From NCBI RefSeq assembly GCF_001485215.1, contig NZ_BBWW01000001.1:1178001-1242000 (forward strand): a DNA stretch of 64,000 nucleotides, written 5' to 3'. Positions 1-8,297 of this stretch are shown here, piece by piece. Below the pieces are notes generated by a model. The model ran no database searches. It worked only from the letters and a program-made list of their open reading frames with translations, and was not told the DNA's origin. The position numbers were made by a program, and so were the translations under genes. Source of the DNA: Leptolyngbya sp. NIES-2104. GTDB lineage: Bacteria; Cyanobacteriota; Cyanobacteriia; Leptolyngbyales; Leptolyngbyaceae. Positions within the stretch are counted from its first letter, which is position 1, and each line of letters starts with the position of its first letter.

Positions 1-74
1 GGAGAAGCGAAATTCGCCAGATTGGTGATCCTGCGTCATGGTTTGATCTAAAACGACAACTGGGTTATTGCTAA
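1..74 (+). CDS. possible 3' end of an unidentified gene
   Basis: One frame on the plus strand is open from the window edge to a TAA at 72-74 and reads as a plausible, mildly amphipathic protein tail ending in ...WFDLKRQLGYC. Only about 23 codons are present, so no family can be named. The other frames stop sooner. It lies convergent to the sensor kinase downstream. This may simply be chance open sequence, and the call is weak. Confidence 0.25.
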   Translation, partial: RSEIRQIGDPASWFDLKRQLGYC

Positions 75-216
75 AGATATTCAATAACCTCTGAAAACTA
101 ACATACTCGAACTTGATCCCTTTTGCAAATACTTCTCATTAAAAAAGTTACGATACTCCGTAAAAAATCCCCGCCCCGATCGCTCAAGACGGAGATAACC
201 ACGATTTAAATCTTTC

Positions 217-1635
217 TTAAACTCGAACTTCCACAGCCGCTTTACTCGGTTCCAACGGCAAGAACAACGTAAACACTTCACCCTGTTCTGGGCGCTGTCG
301 GACAATTAACTTACCGCCTAGAGCCTGAAAAATATTCTTAGTAACATTCAGGTTCAGGCTCAAGCTGCCTGTTTCCGGTTGGAACATCAAGACTTGTCCT
401 AGGGATTTCAAGAGCGGCATTCGGTGAGCACGATCGACATCTTCTTGTGCCTGCGGTTGAAGCTGTAATTTCAATTGATGTCCGGCAAGCGACACTTCTA
501 CCTGAATCGAGCCGCCAGAGGGTAAACTTCTTGCCGATCGTTCGATCAAACTCGTTAACGCTTGATCCAACATCGTCGGATCGCTCATTACTGACGGAAT
601 GTGCTGCGGCAAAATCACATCAAGCGTAAGATTGCGCTGATTGGCTTGTTTCTGCCAGCGAGGAATGCTCTGCTCTAACACTTCCTCTAGCGAAGTGGTC
701 GCAAGAGCGGAAACCTTCGTAGCAGAAGTCTCAAGTTCGACCGCATGGAAAATCAGGTTAAAGCGATCGATCTGTTCGCTGCATTCTCGATCGATGATTT
801 CCAACCGCTTCACCACATCTGCTGGCAAGTCTTTTCGCCGCAAGAGTAGCCGCGTCAATGTCCGAATCGTCGTTAATGGCGTACGAACTTCGTGCGAAAT
901 CGCTTGAAGTAATTCCACATCTGCACCCGCCAACACATCAGAGGCTGGGGTTTGTAGCGGACGGGGGTCGCGAATTCTGCGCTTTTCGGGTTCTGCGATC
1001 GGGTCGGGCAAATAACTCAAAAGTGCATGAGTGAACTGAGACACCAACTTGTATTTGGGTTCGACAGGCTGGAAAGTTTTGTAGAGTTGATCGATCGCTG
1101 GAAGTTGAGCGGGATTCATCAAGACCACCCGCAATCTGAGGTTTTGCCAAGCGCGATCGACAACTTCGGGATCAAAGGAAAACAGAAACGTGGGATCACC
1201 AGAAGCGTTCTCACCTTGCACCATCAAGACACTGAATTCGCGAGTCAACGCCAGACAGAATGGCTCAGACGCGAGGGGATCACCGGGGAGTAATGTCAGA
1301 GTTTTTTCGGTTTCACACATTGCGGTAGCGCCGTCAGCGGATGGCAACTGGAAGGGAAAGCCCGCAAACATCGAATTGGGCGTGAAGAGCCAGGAAGAAA
1401 TATTGGGAAGATCTTCGGGATTGCTGAGAACGGGCAGGGGAGCAGAGAAAATGGCTCCACCGTCAGAAGTGGATTGTAGAAGTGCTTCGAGAGCAGCGAT
1501 CGCGCCAAACCATTCTCGCTCACTTCGCAACTGGCGAGCGGCAACGGAAATGGGCGTTTGCGTTTCTAGAATCGTCAGAGTTTCACCACTGGCGACGAGA
1601 ATTTCACTTAAGGTTGGGAAGATCCACTCAGACAT
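217..1635 (-). CDS. sensor histidine kinase with a degenerate ATP-binding domain
   Basis: The 472-residue protein has a roughly 200-residue N-terminal region resembling a GAF/DICT-like cytosolic sensor, with no membrane segment seen. A dimerisation/phosphoacceptor helix follows, with an intact H box, ISHEVRTPLTT, centred on His248. The C-terminal ATPase domain is abnormal. The N box, which normally carries conserved Asn residues, reads LTSLIERSARSLPSGGSI, and no DxGxG G1 box can be found. The later element ending QALGGKLIVRQRPEQGEVF keeps the family shape. It therefore looks able to accept phosphate but poorly equipped to bind ATP. A role as a scaffold, phosphotransfer partner or phosphatase is inferred. 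No response regulator is adjacent. The ATG start follows about 150 bp of shared upstream region with the divergent DUF1350 gene. Confidence 0.8.
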   Translation of the reverse strand: MSEWIFPTLSEILVASGETLTILETQTPISVAARQLRSEREWFGAIAALEALLQSTSDGGAIFSAPLPVLSNPEDLPNISSWLFTPNSMFAGFPFQLPSADGATAMCETEKTLTLLPGDPLASEPFCLALTREFSVLMVQGENASGDPTFLFSFDPEVVDRAWQNLRLRVVLMNPAQLPAIDQLYKTFQPVEPKYKLVSQFTHALLSYLPDPIAEPEKRRIRDPRPLQTPASDVLAGADVELLQAISHEVRTPLTTIRTLTRLLLRRKDLPADVVKRLEIIDRECSEQIDRFNLIFHAVELETSATKVSALATTSLEEVLEQSIPRWQKQANQRNLTLDVILPQHIPSVMSDPTMLDQALTSLIERSARSLPSGGSIQVEVSLAGHQLKLQLQPQAQEDVDRAHRMPLLKSLGQVLMFQPETGSLSLNLNVTKNIFQALGGKLIVRQRPEQGEVFTLFLPLEPSKAAVEVRV

Positions 1636-1790
1636 AACACGACTATCACTGCGACTTACTTAGAGCGTATCGATTTTCTGGAAATAAGGAAGATCGTAGA
1701 ACCGTACCGTATGAGAGGCAATCTCCGAAGACGGTGGATTTTGAGATTTCGGATTAGGCTAGAGATACCCCCTGATCTTGTATTTCGCTC

Positions 1791-2561
1791 ATGGATTGGC
1801 AAGAAATTTCTGGCAATTGGGTGCTTGTGCCCGATCGACCGATCGCAATTATTCATTTTCTCGGTGGTGCGTTTGTCGCCACTGCTCCACAATTAACGTA
1901 CCGCCGTTTGTTAGAGTTTCTCGGTGATCAAGGCTACTTAATTGTGGCTACGCCGTTTGTTAATACCTTTGATCATATAGAAATTGCTAAATCGGTGCTG
2001 ATGAGTTTTGACAGAGCGTTAAGAGGAATTCGCTCTCAGCTTTCAGTTCAATACCTGCCGATCTATGGAATGGGACATAGTATGGGCTGCAAACTGCATT
2101 TATTAATCGGCAGTTTATTCGCAGTTGAACGAGCGGGAAACATTTTCATCTCGTTCAACAATTACGCGGCGAAAGAAGCGGTTCCATTTGTTGAGCAATT
2201 TTCGCAATTCCTCAAGCCGCAGGGATTTTCAGTTGAGTTCACGCCTTCTCCGAGTGAAACCAAGGAGTTGATTCGCGATCGCTATTCAGTCCGACGAAAC
2301 CTGATTATCAAATTCGCAGATGATTCGATCGATCAATCGCTTCCTTTGGCGCAACTTCTTGAAGATATCTATCCGGGGATGATTACCACGCATCGATTAA
2401 AGGGAACGCACGTAACGCCGCTGGGTCCCGATATGAAGTGGCAAGTGGGATCATCGTTTACGCCGATTGACGCGATCGGGCAATGGATGAGACAAGAGAT
2501 TTATCGAGAGTTGCGGCAGTTGGAGAAAACGATTTTGCGCTGGCTGAATCCAATGGAGTGA
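1791..2561 (+). CDS. DUF1350 family protein (alpha/beta-hydrolase-like)
   Basis: The 256-residue product matches the DUF1350 family, which is conserved in cyanobacteria and plastids and has no established reaction. The opening segment WVLVPDRPIAIIHFLGGAF is characteristic. At residues 95-100 the sequence GHSMGC forms a nucleophile-elbow-like motif with Ser97, as in alpha/beta hydrolases. The later segment AAKEAVPFVEQF is also family-typical. No signal peptide or membrane segment is seen, so a cytosolic location is expected. The gene is transcribed alone, divergently from the sensor kinase, and ends directly at a 30-bp palindrome that probably acts as its terminator. The start is the first ATG in frame. 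The family call is secure and the enzymatic role is unknown. Confidence 0.85.
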   Translation: MDWQEISGNWVLVPDRPIAIIHFLGGAFVATAPQLTYRRLLEFLGDQGYLIVATPFVNTFDHIEIAKSVLMSFDRALRGIRSQLSVQYLPIYGMGHSMGCKLHLLIGSLFAVERAGNIFISFNNYAAKEAVPFVEQFSQFLKPQGFSVEFTPSPSETKELIRDRYSVRRNLIIKFADDSIDQSLPLAQLLEDIYPGMITTHRLKGTHVTPLGPDMKWQVGSSFTPIDAIGQWMRQEIYRELRQLEKTILRWLNPME

Positions 2562-2590
2562 TGAACCATCCGCGATCGCGGATGGTTCAT
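2561..2590. terminator. perfect 30-bp palindrome centred on a HIP1 octamer
   Basis: The 15-bp arms are exactly complementary, with GCGATCGC at the centre, and the palindrome begins on the last base of the DUF1350 stop codon. The continuation gtctttactt is only moderately T-rich. A transcription-end hairpin for the DUF1350 gene is the likeliest role. Confidence 0.6.
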
Positions 2591-2695
2591 GTCTTTACTT
2601 AAGAAGCAAACTCGATTTGTGCGATCGCTTTCCTTGCCAACTTCGCCAAAAACAGTCCGGACGATTGCCCTGTACGGATACCTTCTCTAATAGTC

Positions 2696-3772
2696 CTACG
2701 AAGAAGCTTTATGACACCAGCGATATATCCTAGCTGTCTCTGCTGCAACGTATTCCCAGCTCCACTGTTGAGCTTTTTCTAAATTCGATTTACCCATCTT
2801 AGGCAGCGCTGCCTGTCGTTCTACGGCTAGCTTCATCGCTTGAGGTAATCCATCCTTATCTTCTGGGTCATAAAGAAACGCACCAGATTCATCTAAGACA
2901 TCACTAAAGTAACCCATTCTCGGAGCGATACAAGCTTTACCAAAAGACATACCAAGCAAGGTCACTCCAGAGGTTGTAAAGACCTTGTAGGGAACCATAA
3001 AACAATCACAAGCGTTCATGTAGATTTGAACGTCATCATCATCAATGGGTTTAGGAGTAAACAGAATGTTATCGTAACCCTTGATCTGATGGCGAATGAC
3101 TTCTTCGATATCATCTTCAGCCGGAAAGCCTGCAATCAGGAGGGATGCAGTATTCTTAGGAAGTTGCTTGAAAGCTTCGATCGCTTCCAAAGTCCCCTTT
3201 GAGCGAAAGATATTGCCAAATAGCAAGAAAACCACGTGCTCTTGGGGAGCAGCTAATAATTGGCGTGCATGAGCTTGGTCACAGTCATTCTTATAAACAT
3301 CGATATAGTGCCCATGCGGTACAACAAAAACTTTGCGTTTGTTCTTAATTTTAAGATCTCTAATAATGGCATCCTTCGTCGTTTGACAGTGAGCAATAAT
3401 CCCATCAAACAATCGACCAAAGGTCACACTCCAAGAAGGATAAATTTCGCCCCACTTACCTTGATATTTATCTGACCATTCATGAACTGTCCAAACAATT
3501 TTTGTGCCTGCTAATTTCAAGATCAGAATTTGGATTACAAAAATAAAGAACTTAATCCAACGTTTGAATGAACTGGAGCTAAGGAAGAAAAAATGAATAT
3601 GATGTAGATGTAAAACTTCAGGCTTAACTTTTCCCCAGAATTTGGGCAGGAAAATAGAGGTCGGGAAATAATCTACGACTCTAAATCCCTCATACTCCAG
3701 ATTATCAATCAACAAATTACGATAGGGATTGTTACCTAAATCTGATAAAAAAACAACGTTTGGATTCTTCAT
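2696..3772 (-). CDS. glycosyltransferase, GT4-like (GT-B fold)
   Basis: This 358-residue protein has the two-domain layout of GT-B retaining glycosyltransferases. The N-terminal half contains a hydrophobic stretch near residues 75-90 (FFIFVIQILILKLAGTKIVWT) that probably lies on the membrane face. The C-terminal nucleotide-sugar domain includes VVFLLFGNIFRSKGTLEAIEAF and the donor-site segment FMVPYKVFTTSGVTLLGMSFGKACIAP, the position of the family's E-x7-E-like motif. The sugar donor and acceptor cannot be told from sequence. It is followed on the same strand by an ABC exporter about 140 bp upstream, which suggests joint work on a surface or secreted glycan. HIP1 sites are sparse in this 3-kb stretch compared with neighbours, which could reflect later acquisition. 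Confidence 0.85.
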   Translation of the reverse strand: MKNPNVVFLSDLGNNPYRNLLIDNLEYEGFRVVDYFPTSIFLPKFWGKVKPEVLHLHHIHFFFLSSSSFKRWIKFFIFVIQILILKLAGTKIVWTVHEWSDKYQGKWGEIYPSWSVTFGRLFDGIIAHCQTTKDAIIRDLKIKNKRKVFVVPHGHYIDVYKNDCDQAHARQLLAAPQEHVVFLLFGNIFRSKGTLEAIEAFKQLPKNTASLLIAGFPAEDDIEEVIRHQIKGYDNILFTPKPIDDDDVQIYMNACDCFMVPYKVFTTSGVTLLGMSFGKACIAPRMGYFSDVLDESGAFLYDPEDKDGLPQAMKLAVERQAALPKMGKSNLEKAQQWSWEYVAAETARIYRWCHKASS

Positions 3773-3909
3773 GAACAGGCAAGATTAATTCTAACTTTGA
3801 ACATTTAGAGGAAGGCAGAAAGGAACTCACTGAACGAGAAACCTTCGATTTTGTAAGGAAATTTGAACAGCGAGTTCAGCACTTTGCATCAAAGCAGATT
3901 CACACTACT

Positions 3910-5706
3910 TTATCGATTCAAAACGATCTCACGATAACTGCCAGACCTCACAAGTTTGCCTCCTTCTAACACATAGATTTGATCGCAATGTTCAACTGTC
4001 GAAAGGCGGTGAGCAATAATAATTAGCGTCTTAATACCAGACAAGTGTTGGATTGATTCAGATACTAATTTCTCAGTTTCATTATCGAGTGCAGCAGTCG
4101 CCTCATCAAGAATCAGAATTTCGCTGTCGTGATATAGCGCTCTTGCAATACCAATCCGTTGACGTTGACCACCCGATAATCGCACTCCTCGCTCACCAAC
4201 AAAAGTTTCTAGTCCATCAGGTAAATGGTCAATTAAATCAGTTAGCTGAGCCATTTGGATCACCTTGTCAATTTTTTGCTTATCAATTAGGTGATCAGGA
4301 ACACCAAAAGCAATATTTTTTTCAACTGTGTCATCCATCAAGAAAATGGATTGCGGAATATAACCAATCAAGTTTCTCCAAGATTGAATGTTTTTGTAGA
4401 TTGAAATTCCATCTACAAGCAAATCTCCGCTTGTTGGCTCTAATAGACCTAAAACTACGTCTACCAAGGTTGTTTTACCAGCTCCAGACTTGCCGATTAA
4501 AGCAATTGACTGCCCTTTACCAATCCTGAAAGAGATGTCTTTTATTGATGGCGTTGTAGTGTTCGGATAGGAATAAGTGACCTGTTTGAGTTCAACACTC
4601 TCAGTAAAAGTCATTGACGGCTTGTACCCCGATTGAGCGCCGTTTTGACCGTCCAAATTCAATTTTCCATCTGTACTGATACCATTCGATCGCTCCAGTG
4701 TCTTTAGGTCACTATAAATAATGTCGAGTGTATATCCTGATGTTTGGATAATCGCAAACGCCGTAAGTGACTGACTTGCTGCTGGAATTAAACGCATGGA
4801 TGCGACAGCAAAAATACTCAAAATCGGTAAGATTGTTTCAACCTTCTGACCGAACAGGATTGGGTAGACAGAGACCAGAAGTACAACAAATGAAACCATT
4901 AAAGTCTCAATAGAAACCTTGGGTATAACTTGCATACTAAAGGTCTTAGTAACAGAATCCGCATTCTTGAATGCCTGTTCTCGCATCTGCTCCATGAAAT
5001 AAGGCTTACAACCAATTGCGTAGGTTTCTTTTACTCCTCCTAAACTATGGTTGATCACACGAATCATGCCATGAGTTGATTCGGTAACCTCCCTACCCCA
5101 TCGCTTAGCCTTCTTTTTGAAAATGTAAAATAGCAAAAATGTAGGTAAGACAATTGCTAGAATCATGACAAACAAAATCGAACTTGTCTTTGCTAGCAGC
5201 AATACCAAGAAAGTAGCAGTGATAAGACTTGAGAGTCCCTCTAGTAGAGGGAGCGTACACCGATGACAAAAATTTTGTGTCTCTTGAACTAGGGTGTTGA
5301 TTAGTCCAGCACTGTCCCGACTGAGATGAAAAGTGTATGGAGCAGATAAGTAAGCACTCAAAAGCCTTAATATGACTCTCGCCTGCTGATCTAGTCCAAA
5401 TTTAGAGATGTGATGCCGTGCGAAAAAATAGAGTAGGGACTTAATAATGAAAGTGATGGCAAGTGCAATTCCAAGAACAGGAATGAACTGTTGAGTTGAT
5501 TGAAAGCCTGAAATCTCGTAGGCTTTTTCGATCACAGGAATAGACCTGACGGCATCTGGGTTAGATGACAACCAAAGGAAAGGACCAATTAAACCAATCC
5601 CAAAAGTTTCTAGCAGAGATGATAGAACAAAAACAACTACCAGTAAAAGTAATCGCTTTTTGGCATCTCCCAGGATGTAAAAAAACTTGTTGAGATAATT
5701 AATCAT
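3910..5706 (-). CDS. ABC transporter, fused permease and ATPase (MsbA/exporter type)
   Basis: The 598-residue half-transporter has about six membrane segments in residues 15-320, followed by a nucleotide-binding domain. The Walker A motif GKSGAGKT is at 405-412, the signature LSGGQ at 510-514, Walker B LILDE at 531-535, and the switch segment AHRLST lies near the C-terminus, so the ATPase looks complete. Such proteins work as homodimers exporting lipids, lipid-linked sugars, peptides or drugs. The adjacent glycosyltransferase on the same strand favours a glycan or glycolipid substrate, by inference only. No C39 peptidase domain is present at the N-terminus, so it is not a bacteriocin processor. 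The ATG start is followed by a typical short amphipathic helix. Confidence 0.9.
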   Translation of the reverse strand: MINYLNKFFYILGDAKKRLLLLVVVFVLSSLLETFGIGLIGPFLWLSSNPDAVRSIPVIEKAYEISGFQSTQQFIPVLGIALAITFIIKSLLYFFARHHISKFGLDQQARVILRLLSAYLSAPYTFHLSRDSAGLINTLVQETQNFCHRCTLPLLEGLSSLITATFLVLLLAKTSSILFVMILAIVLPTFLLFYIFKKKAKRWGREVTESTHGMIRVINHSLGGVKETYAIGCKPYFMEQMREQAFKNADSVTKTFSMQVIPKVSIETLMVSFVVLLVSVYPILFGQKVETILPILSIFAVASMRLIPAASQSLTAFAIIQTSGYTLDIIYSDLKTLERSNGISTDGKLNLDGQNGAQSGYKPSMTFTESVELKQVTYSYPNTTTPSIKDISFRIGKGQSIALIGKSGAGKTTLVDVVLGLLEPTSGDLLVDGISIYKNIQSWRNLIGYIPQSIFLMDDTVEKNIAFGVPDHLIDKQKIDKVIQMAQLTDLIDHLPDGLETFVGERGVRLSGGQRQRIGIARALYHDSEILILDEATAALDNETEKLVSESIQHLSGIKTLIIIAHRLSTVEHCDQIYVLEGGKLVRSGSYREIVLNR

Positions 5707-6110
5707 GTTCAGAAAATCTTAGTGAAAATTCCGATGCAGAGCGTTAGTAAAAGGTATAAGTGATTTCAAGTAAATGAAGCAAGTCGTCATTCGTGACTTT
5801 ATGTTCTCTTTACTAAAAGTGAGGGAATCTGATGTCAATTTCTTAAATAGAGCTGTGTATGAAGTTTTGAGTGAATCACTGTCGATCGTAGTTCTGTAAA
5901 TTCACGATTTAACACTGCTCATTTTGGTCAGAAATGGTCTTTTTGCTGGTCGTGGTCTAGACCTGTAGCGCTGCTAGTGGCGAAGCAGCAAATTCTAGGG
6001 ATTATATTAAAATCAAAAGCGAAACTGTGCGGTAGAGTACCAAAACGTAATTGAATATAGAACGGGGATTGGGCAAAGCCCGATCGCTTGTTCCTCACCG
6101 TCTGAAAATC
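5707..6110. other. intergenic region, no gene seen
   Basis: About 400 bp between two divergently oriented genes. It is AT-rich with many stops in all frames. It presumably holds the promoters of both neighbours. An upstream in-frame ATG at 6051 would lengthen the next gene by 20 residues, but those residues do not resemble the family. Confidence 0.5.
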
Positions 6111-7343
6111 ATGTTTGTTTTGCTTCAGCAAGTCCGATTCCTTGATCCGGTTGCGAATGTCGATCGCGTTACGGATGTTTTGTTAGAGGATGGGATTATT
6201 CGGGCATTTGAGCCTTCGGAAATCCCAGAGTCAGCAGAACGTCGATCGTGTTCGGGTTGCGTTCTTGCTCCGGGTCTAATTGATTTGTACAGTCACAGCG
6301 GCGAACCGGGATTTGAAGAGCGCGAAACTTTAGAATCACTACAAGCAGCCGCGATCGCAGGTGGATTCACTCGGCTGAATTTGCTGCCCGATACGACTCC
6401 CGCGATCGATCATTATGCGATTGTCACCCAGATTCGATCTAAGTTTCCTCGAATCAATTGCTGGGGCGCTTTGACGCTAAATACTGATGGACAACAGATG
6501 ACGGAACTGGCTGAACTGGCGGCAGATGTGATTGGGTTTACGGATGGGAAAGCGATCGCGAATCTTGCACTCGTCCGACGATTATTAGAATATGTGCAGC
6601 CGATGAAGAAAGCGATCGCGCTTTGGGCATCTGATCCAGGATTAGCTGGAAAAGGCGTGATTCGAGAAGGCACGAATTCGATGCGATTCGGATTGCCGGG
6701 AATACCCGTCATGGCTGAATCTGCACCATTAGCAGGTTTGATCGAATGTGTTGAAGCGATTGGAACTCCAGTTCATCTAATGCGGGTTTCAACAGCGCGA
6801 GGAGTGGAATTGATTCGATCGGCAAAATCTCGTGGCGTTCCAATTACAGCCAGTACAACTTGGCTTCATTTACTGCTGGATACAAATTCTGTGCAGTCTT
6901 ATGATCCGAGTCTGCGACTTGATCCGCCCTTGGGAAATTTGAGCGATCGACAAGCACTGATCCAGGCGGTGCAAGAAGGTGTAATTGATTCGATTGCCGT
7001 GGATCATAGCCCGTACACCTATGAAGAAAAAACGGTGGCGTTTGGAGAAGCACCTCCAGGGGCGATCGGGTTAGAACTGGCGCTGCCGCTCTTATGGTCG
7101 AATCTAGTTGAATCCGGTTGCTGGTCGGCTTTGGAATTGTGGCGGAGTTTGACGATTCGATCGGCTCAATGTTTGGGACAGAATTTGAACGCGATCGCGC
7201 CCAATCAGCCCAGTGATTTAATCTTGTTTGATCCCAATGAGAAATGGACAGTCGATCGCTCAAATTTGCGATCGCTGTCCACGAATACGGCTTGGTTGAA
7301 TCAGTCTATTTCTGGGCGAGTTTTGGAAGCTTGGTGTTTCTAA
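6111..7343 (+). CDS. dihydroorotase-like pseudoenzyme lacking metal ligands
   Basis: The 410-residue protein has the amidohydrolase layout of class I dihydroorotases: a short beta domain, the GLID entry to the barrel, FTDG in the middle, and [20 protein letters not shown] near the C-terminus. The metal site is largely gone. The usual D-x-H-x-H reads DLYSH (residues 58-62), so the first His is Tyr. The segment that normally carries HCED reads LWASD, and the HxxHVS segment reads HLMRVS. The last Asp, in DHSP, is kept. By analogy with non-catalytic PyrC' proteins that stabilise aspartate transcarbamoylase in some bacteria, a structural role is possible but inferred. I chose the ATG at 6111 because [13 protein letters not shown] aligns with family starts. 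The 3' end overlaps lepB by 4 bp, tail to tail. Confidence 0.8.
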   Translation: MFVLLQQVRFLDPVANVDRVTDVLLEDGIIRAFEPSEIPESAERRSCSGCVLAPGLIDLYSHSGEPGFEERETLESLQAAAIAGGFTRLNLLPDTTPAIDHYAIVTQIRSKFPRINCWGALTLNTDGQQMTELAELAADVIGFTDGKAIANLALVRRLLEYVQPMKKAIALWASDPGLAGKGVIREGTNSMRFGLPGIPVMAESAPLAGLIECVEAIGTPVHLMRVSTARGVELIRSAKSRGVPITASTTWLHLLLDTNSVQSYDPSLRLDPPLGNLSDRQALIQAVQEGVIDSIAVDHSPYTYEEKTVAFGEAPPGAIGLELALPLLWSNLVESGCWSALELWRSLTIRSAQCLGQNLNAIAPNQPSDLILFDPNEKWTVDRSNLRSLSTNTAWLNQSISGRVLEAWCF

Positions 7344-7930
7344 TATTGCGGATCAGGTGCAATCTCACCCACGCGATTGGGGGGCCAGAATCGCACTACA
7401 GCTCTACCGATAATTTTGTCACGCGGCACGAATCCCCAATAATGGCTGTCGTAGCTGTTATTTCGGTTATCGCCAAGGACGAGATAAGAATTTGGTGGAA
7501 CGACTTGAGGACCCCATTCATACTGGGGCGCTTCCTCTTTGCCGATGTAGTCTTCTCGTAGCGGCTGATCGTTGATATAAACTCGACCGCCTTTCACCTG
7601 GACTTTTTCACCCGGCAGTCCAATCACCCGCTTGATAAAGGCATCGTGGAAATTTTGTTTCTCTAAAGCAGCAGTTGGAGAAAAGACGACAATATCACCG
7701 CGCTGCGGATTGTTAAAGCGGTAACTAATTTTGTCGATAATCAAGCGATCGTTGATCTGTAAGGTCGGCAACATCGAACCAGACGGAATGTAGCGGGCTT
7801 CGGCAACAAATTGCCGAATCCCGATCGCTAGAACGGCACTTAAACCGATCGTTTTGAGTCCCTCTAGCCAGGGATTTTCGTCTTTCTGACGTGCTTTTCT
7901 GTTAGGAGCCGGGTTATCCACTCGATTCAT
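7340..7930 (-). CDS. lepB: signal peptidase I
   Basis: The 196-residue enzyme cleaves Sec and Tat signal peptides on the outer face of the cytoplasmic or thylakoid membrane. A single N-terminal anchor spans about residues 25-42. Box [12 protein letters not shown], carries the catalytic Ser52. Box [11 protein letters not shown], carries the general base Lys100. Box [18 protein letters not shown], is complete. This is the usual length for the cyanobacterial form. It is transcribed alone from the strand opposite both dihydroorotase homologues, ending 4 bp inside the first. The upstream 367-bp region is shared with the second dihydroorotase gene. Nothing is missing, so it should be active. Confidence 0.95.
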   Translation of the reverse strand: MNRVDNPAPNRKARQKDENPWLEGLKTIGLSAVLAIGIRQFVAEARYIPSGSMLPTLQINDRLIIDKISYRFNNPQRGDIVVFSPTAALEKQNFHDAFIKRVIGLPGEKVQVKGGRVYINDQPLREDYIGKEEAPQYEWGPQVVPPNSYLVLGDNRNNSYDSHYWGFVPRDKIIGRAVVRFWPPNRVGEIAPDPQY

Positions 7931-8297
7931 ACCACCTTAACGATTACAGCTTGTGAGGTTGACATGCAGACCTTCGTTCTCAGTCTAATCTACACAGGTG
8001 AATTTGAACTTTCAGTATGAAACTTTGAACGGAAATCCGATCACTTCGGTTGAATCATACAGTCTGTACTTCACTGTTCTGTTGATAGAGTTGCTGCCCA
8101 TAAGGTTTCTATCAATTCAAAGGAATTTCTAAAAGCGGTCAAGATCCGATAAAAGTTCGCTCCACAAAAATAAGGTGATGCAATCTAGCACATATTGAAG
8201 AGACTATACCGCAGAAACAAAATTAAGACATTTGGCATTTGAGCGCGATCGCGTTTGAAGTATTCGATGATCGAGATAGTGACACAGGCTTGAAGTT
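7931..8297. other. divergent intergenic region, no gene seen
   Basis: The 367 bp between lepB and the second dihydroorotase gene have no convincing reading frame. They should hold both promoters. A TTGACA at 7959-7964 has no well-spaced -10 box, so I do not annotate a promoter. Confidence 0.45.

Noticed and set aside
7959-7964. TTGACA upstream of pyrC as a promoter
   Set aside because: No -10 box lies at 16-19 bp and it is more than 300 bp from the gene.
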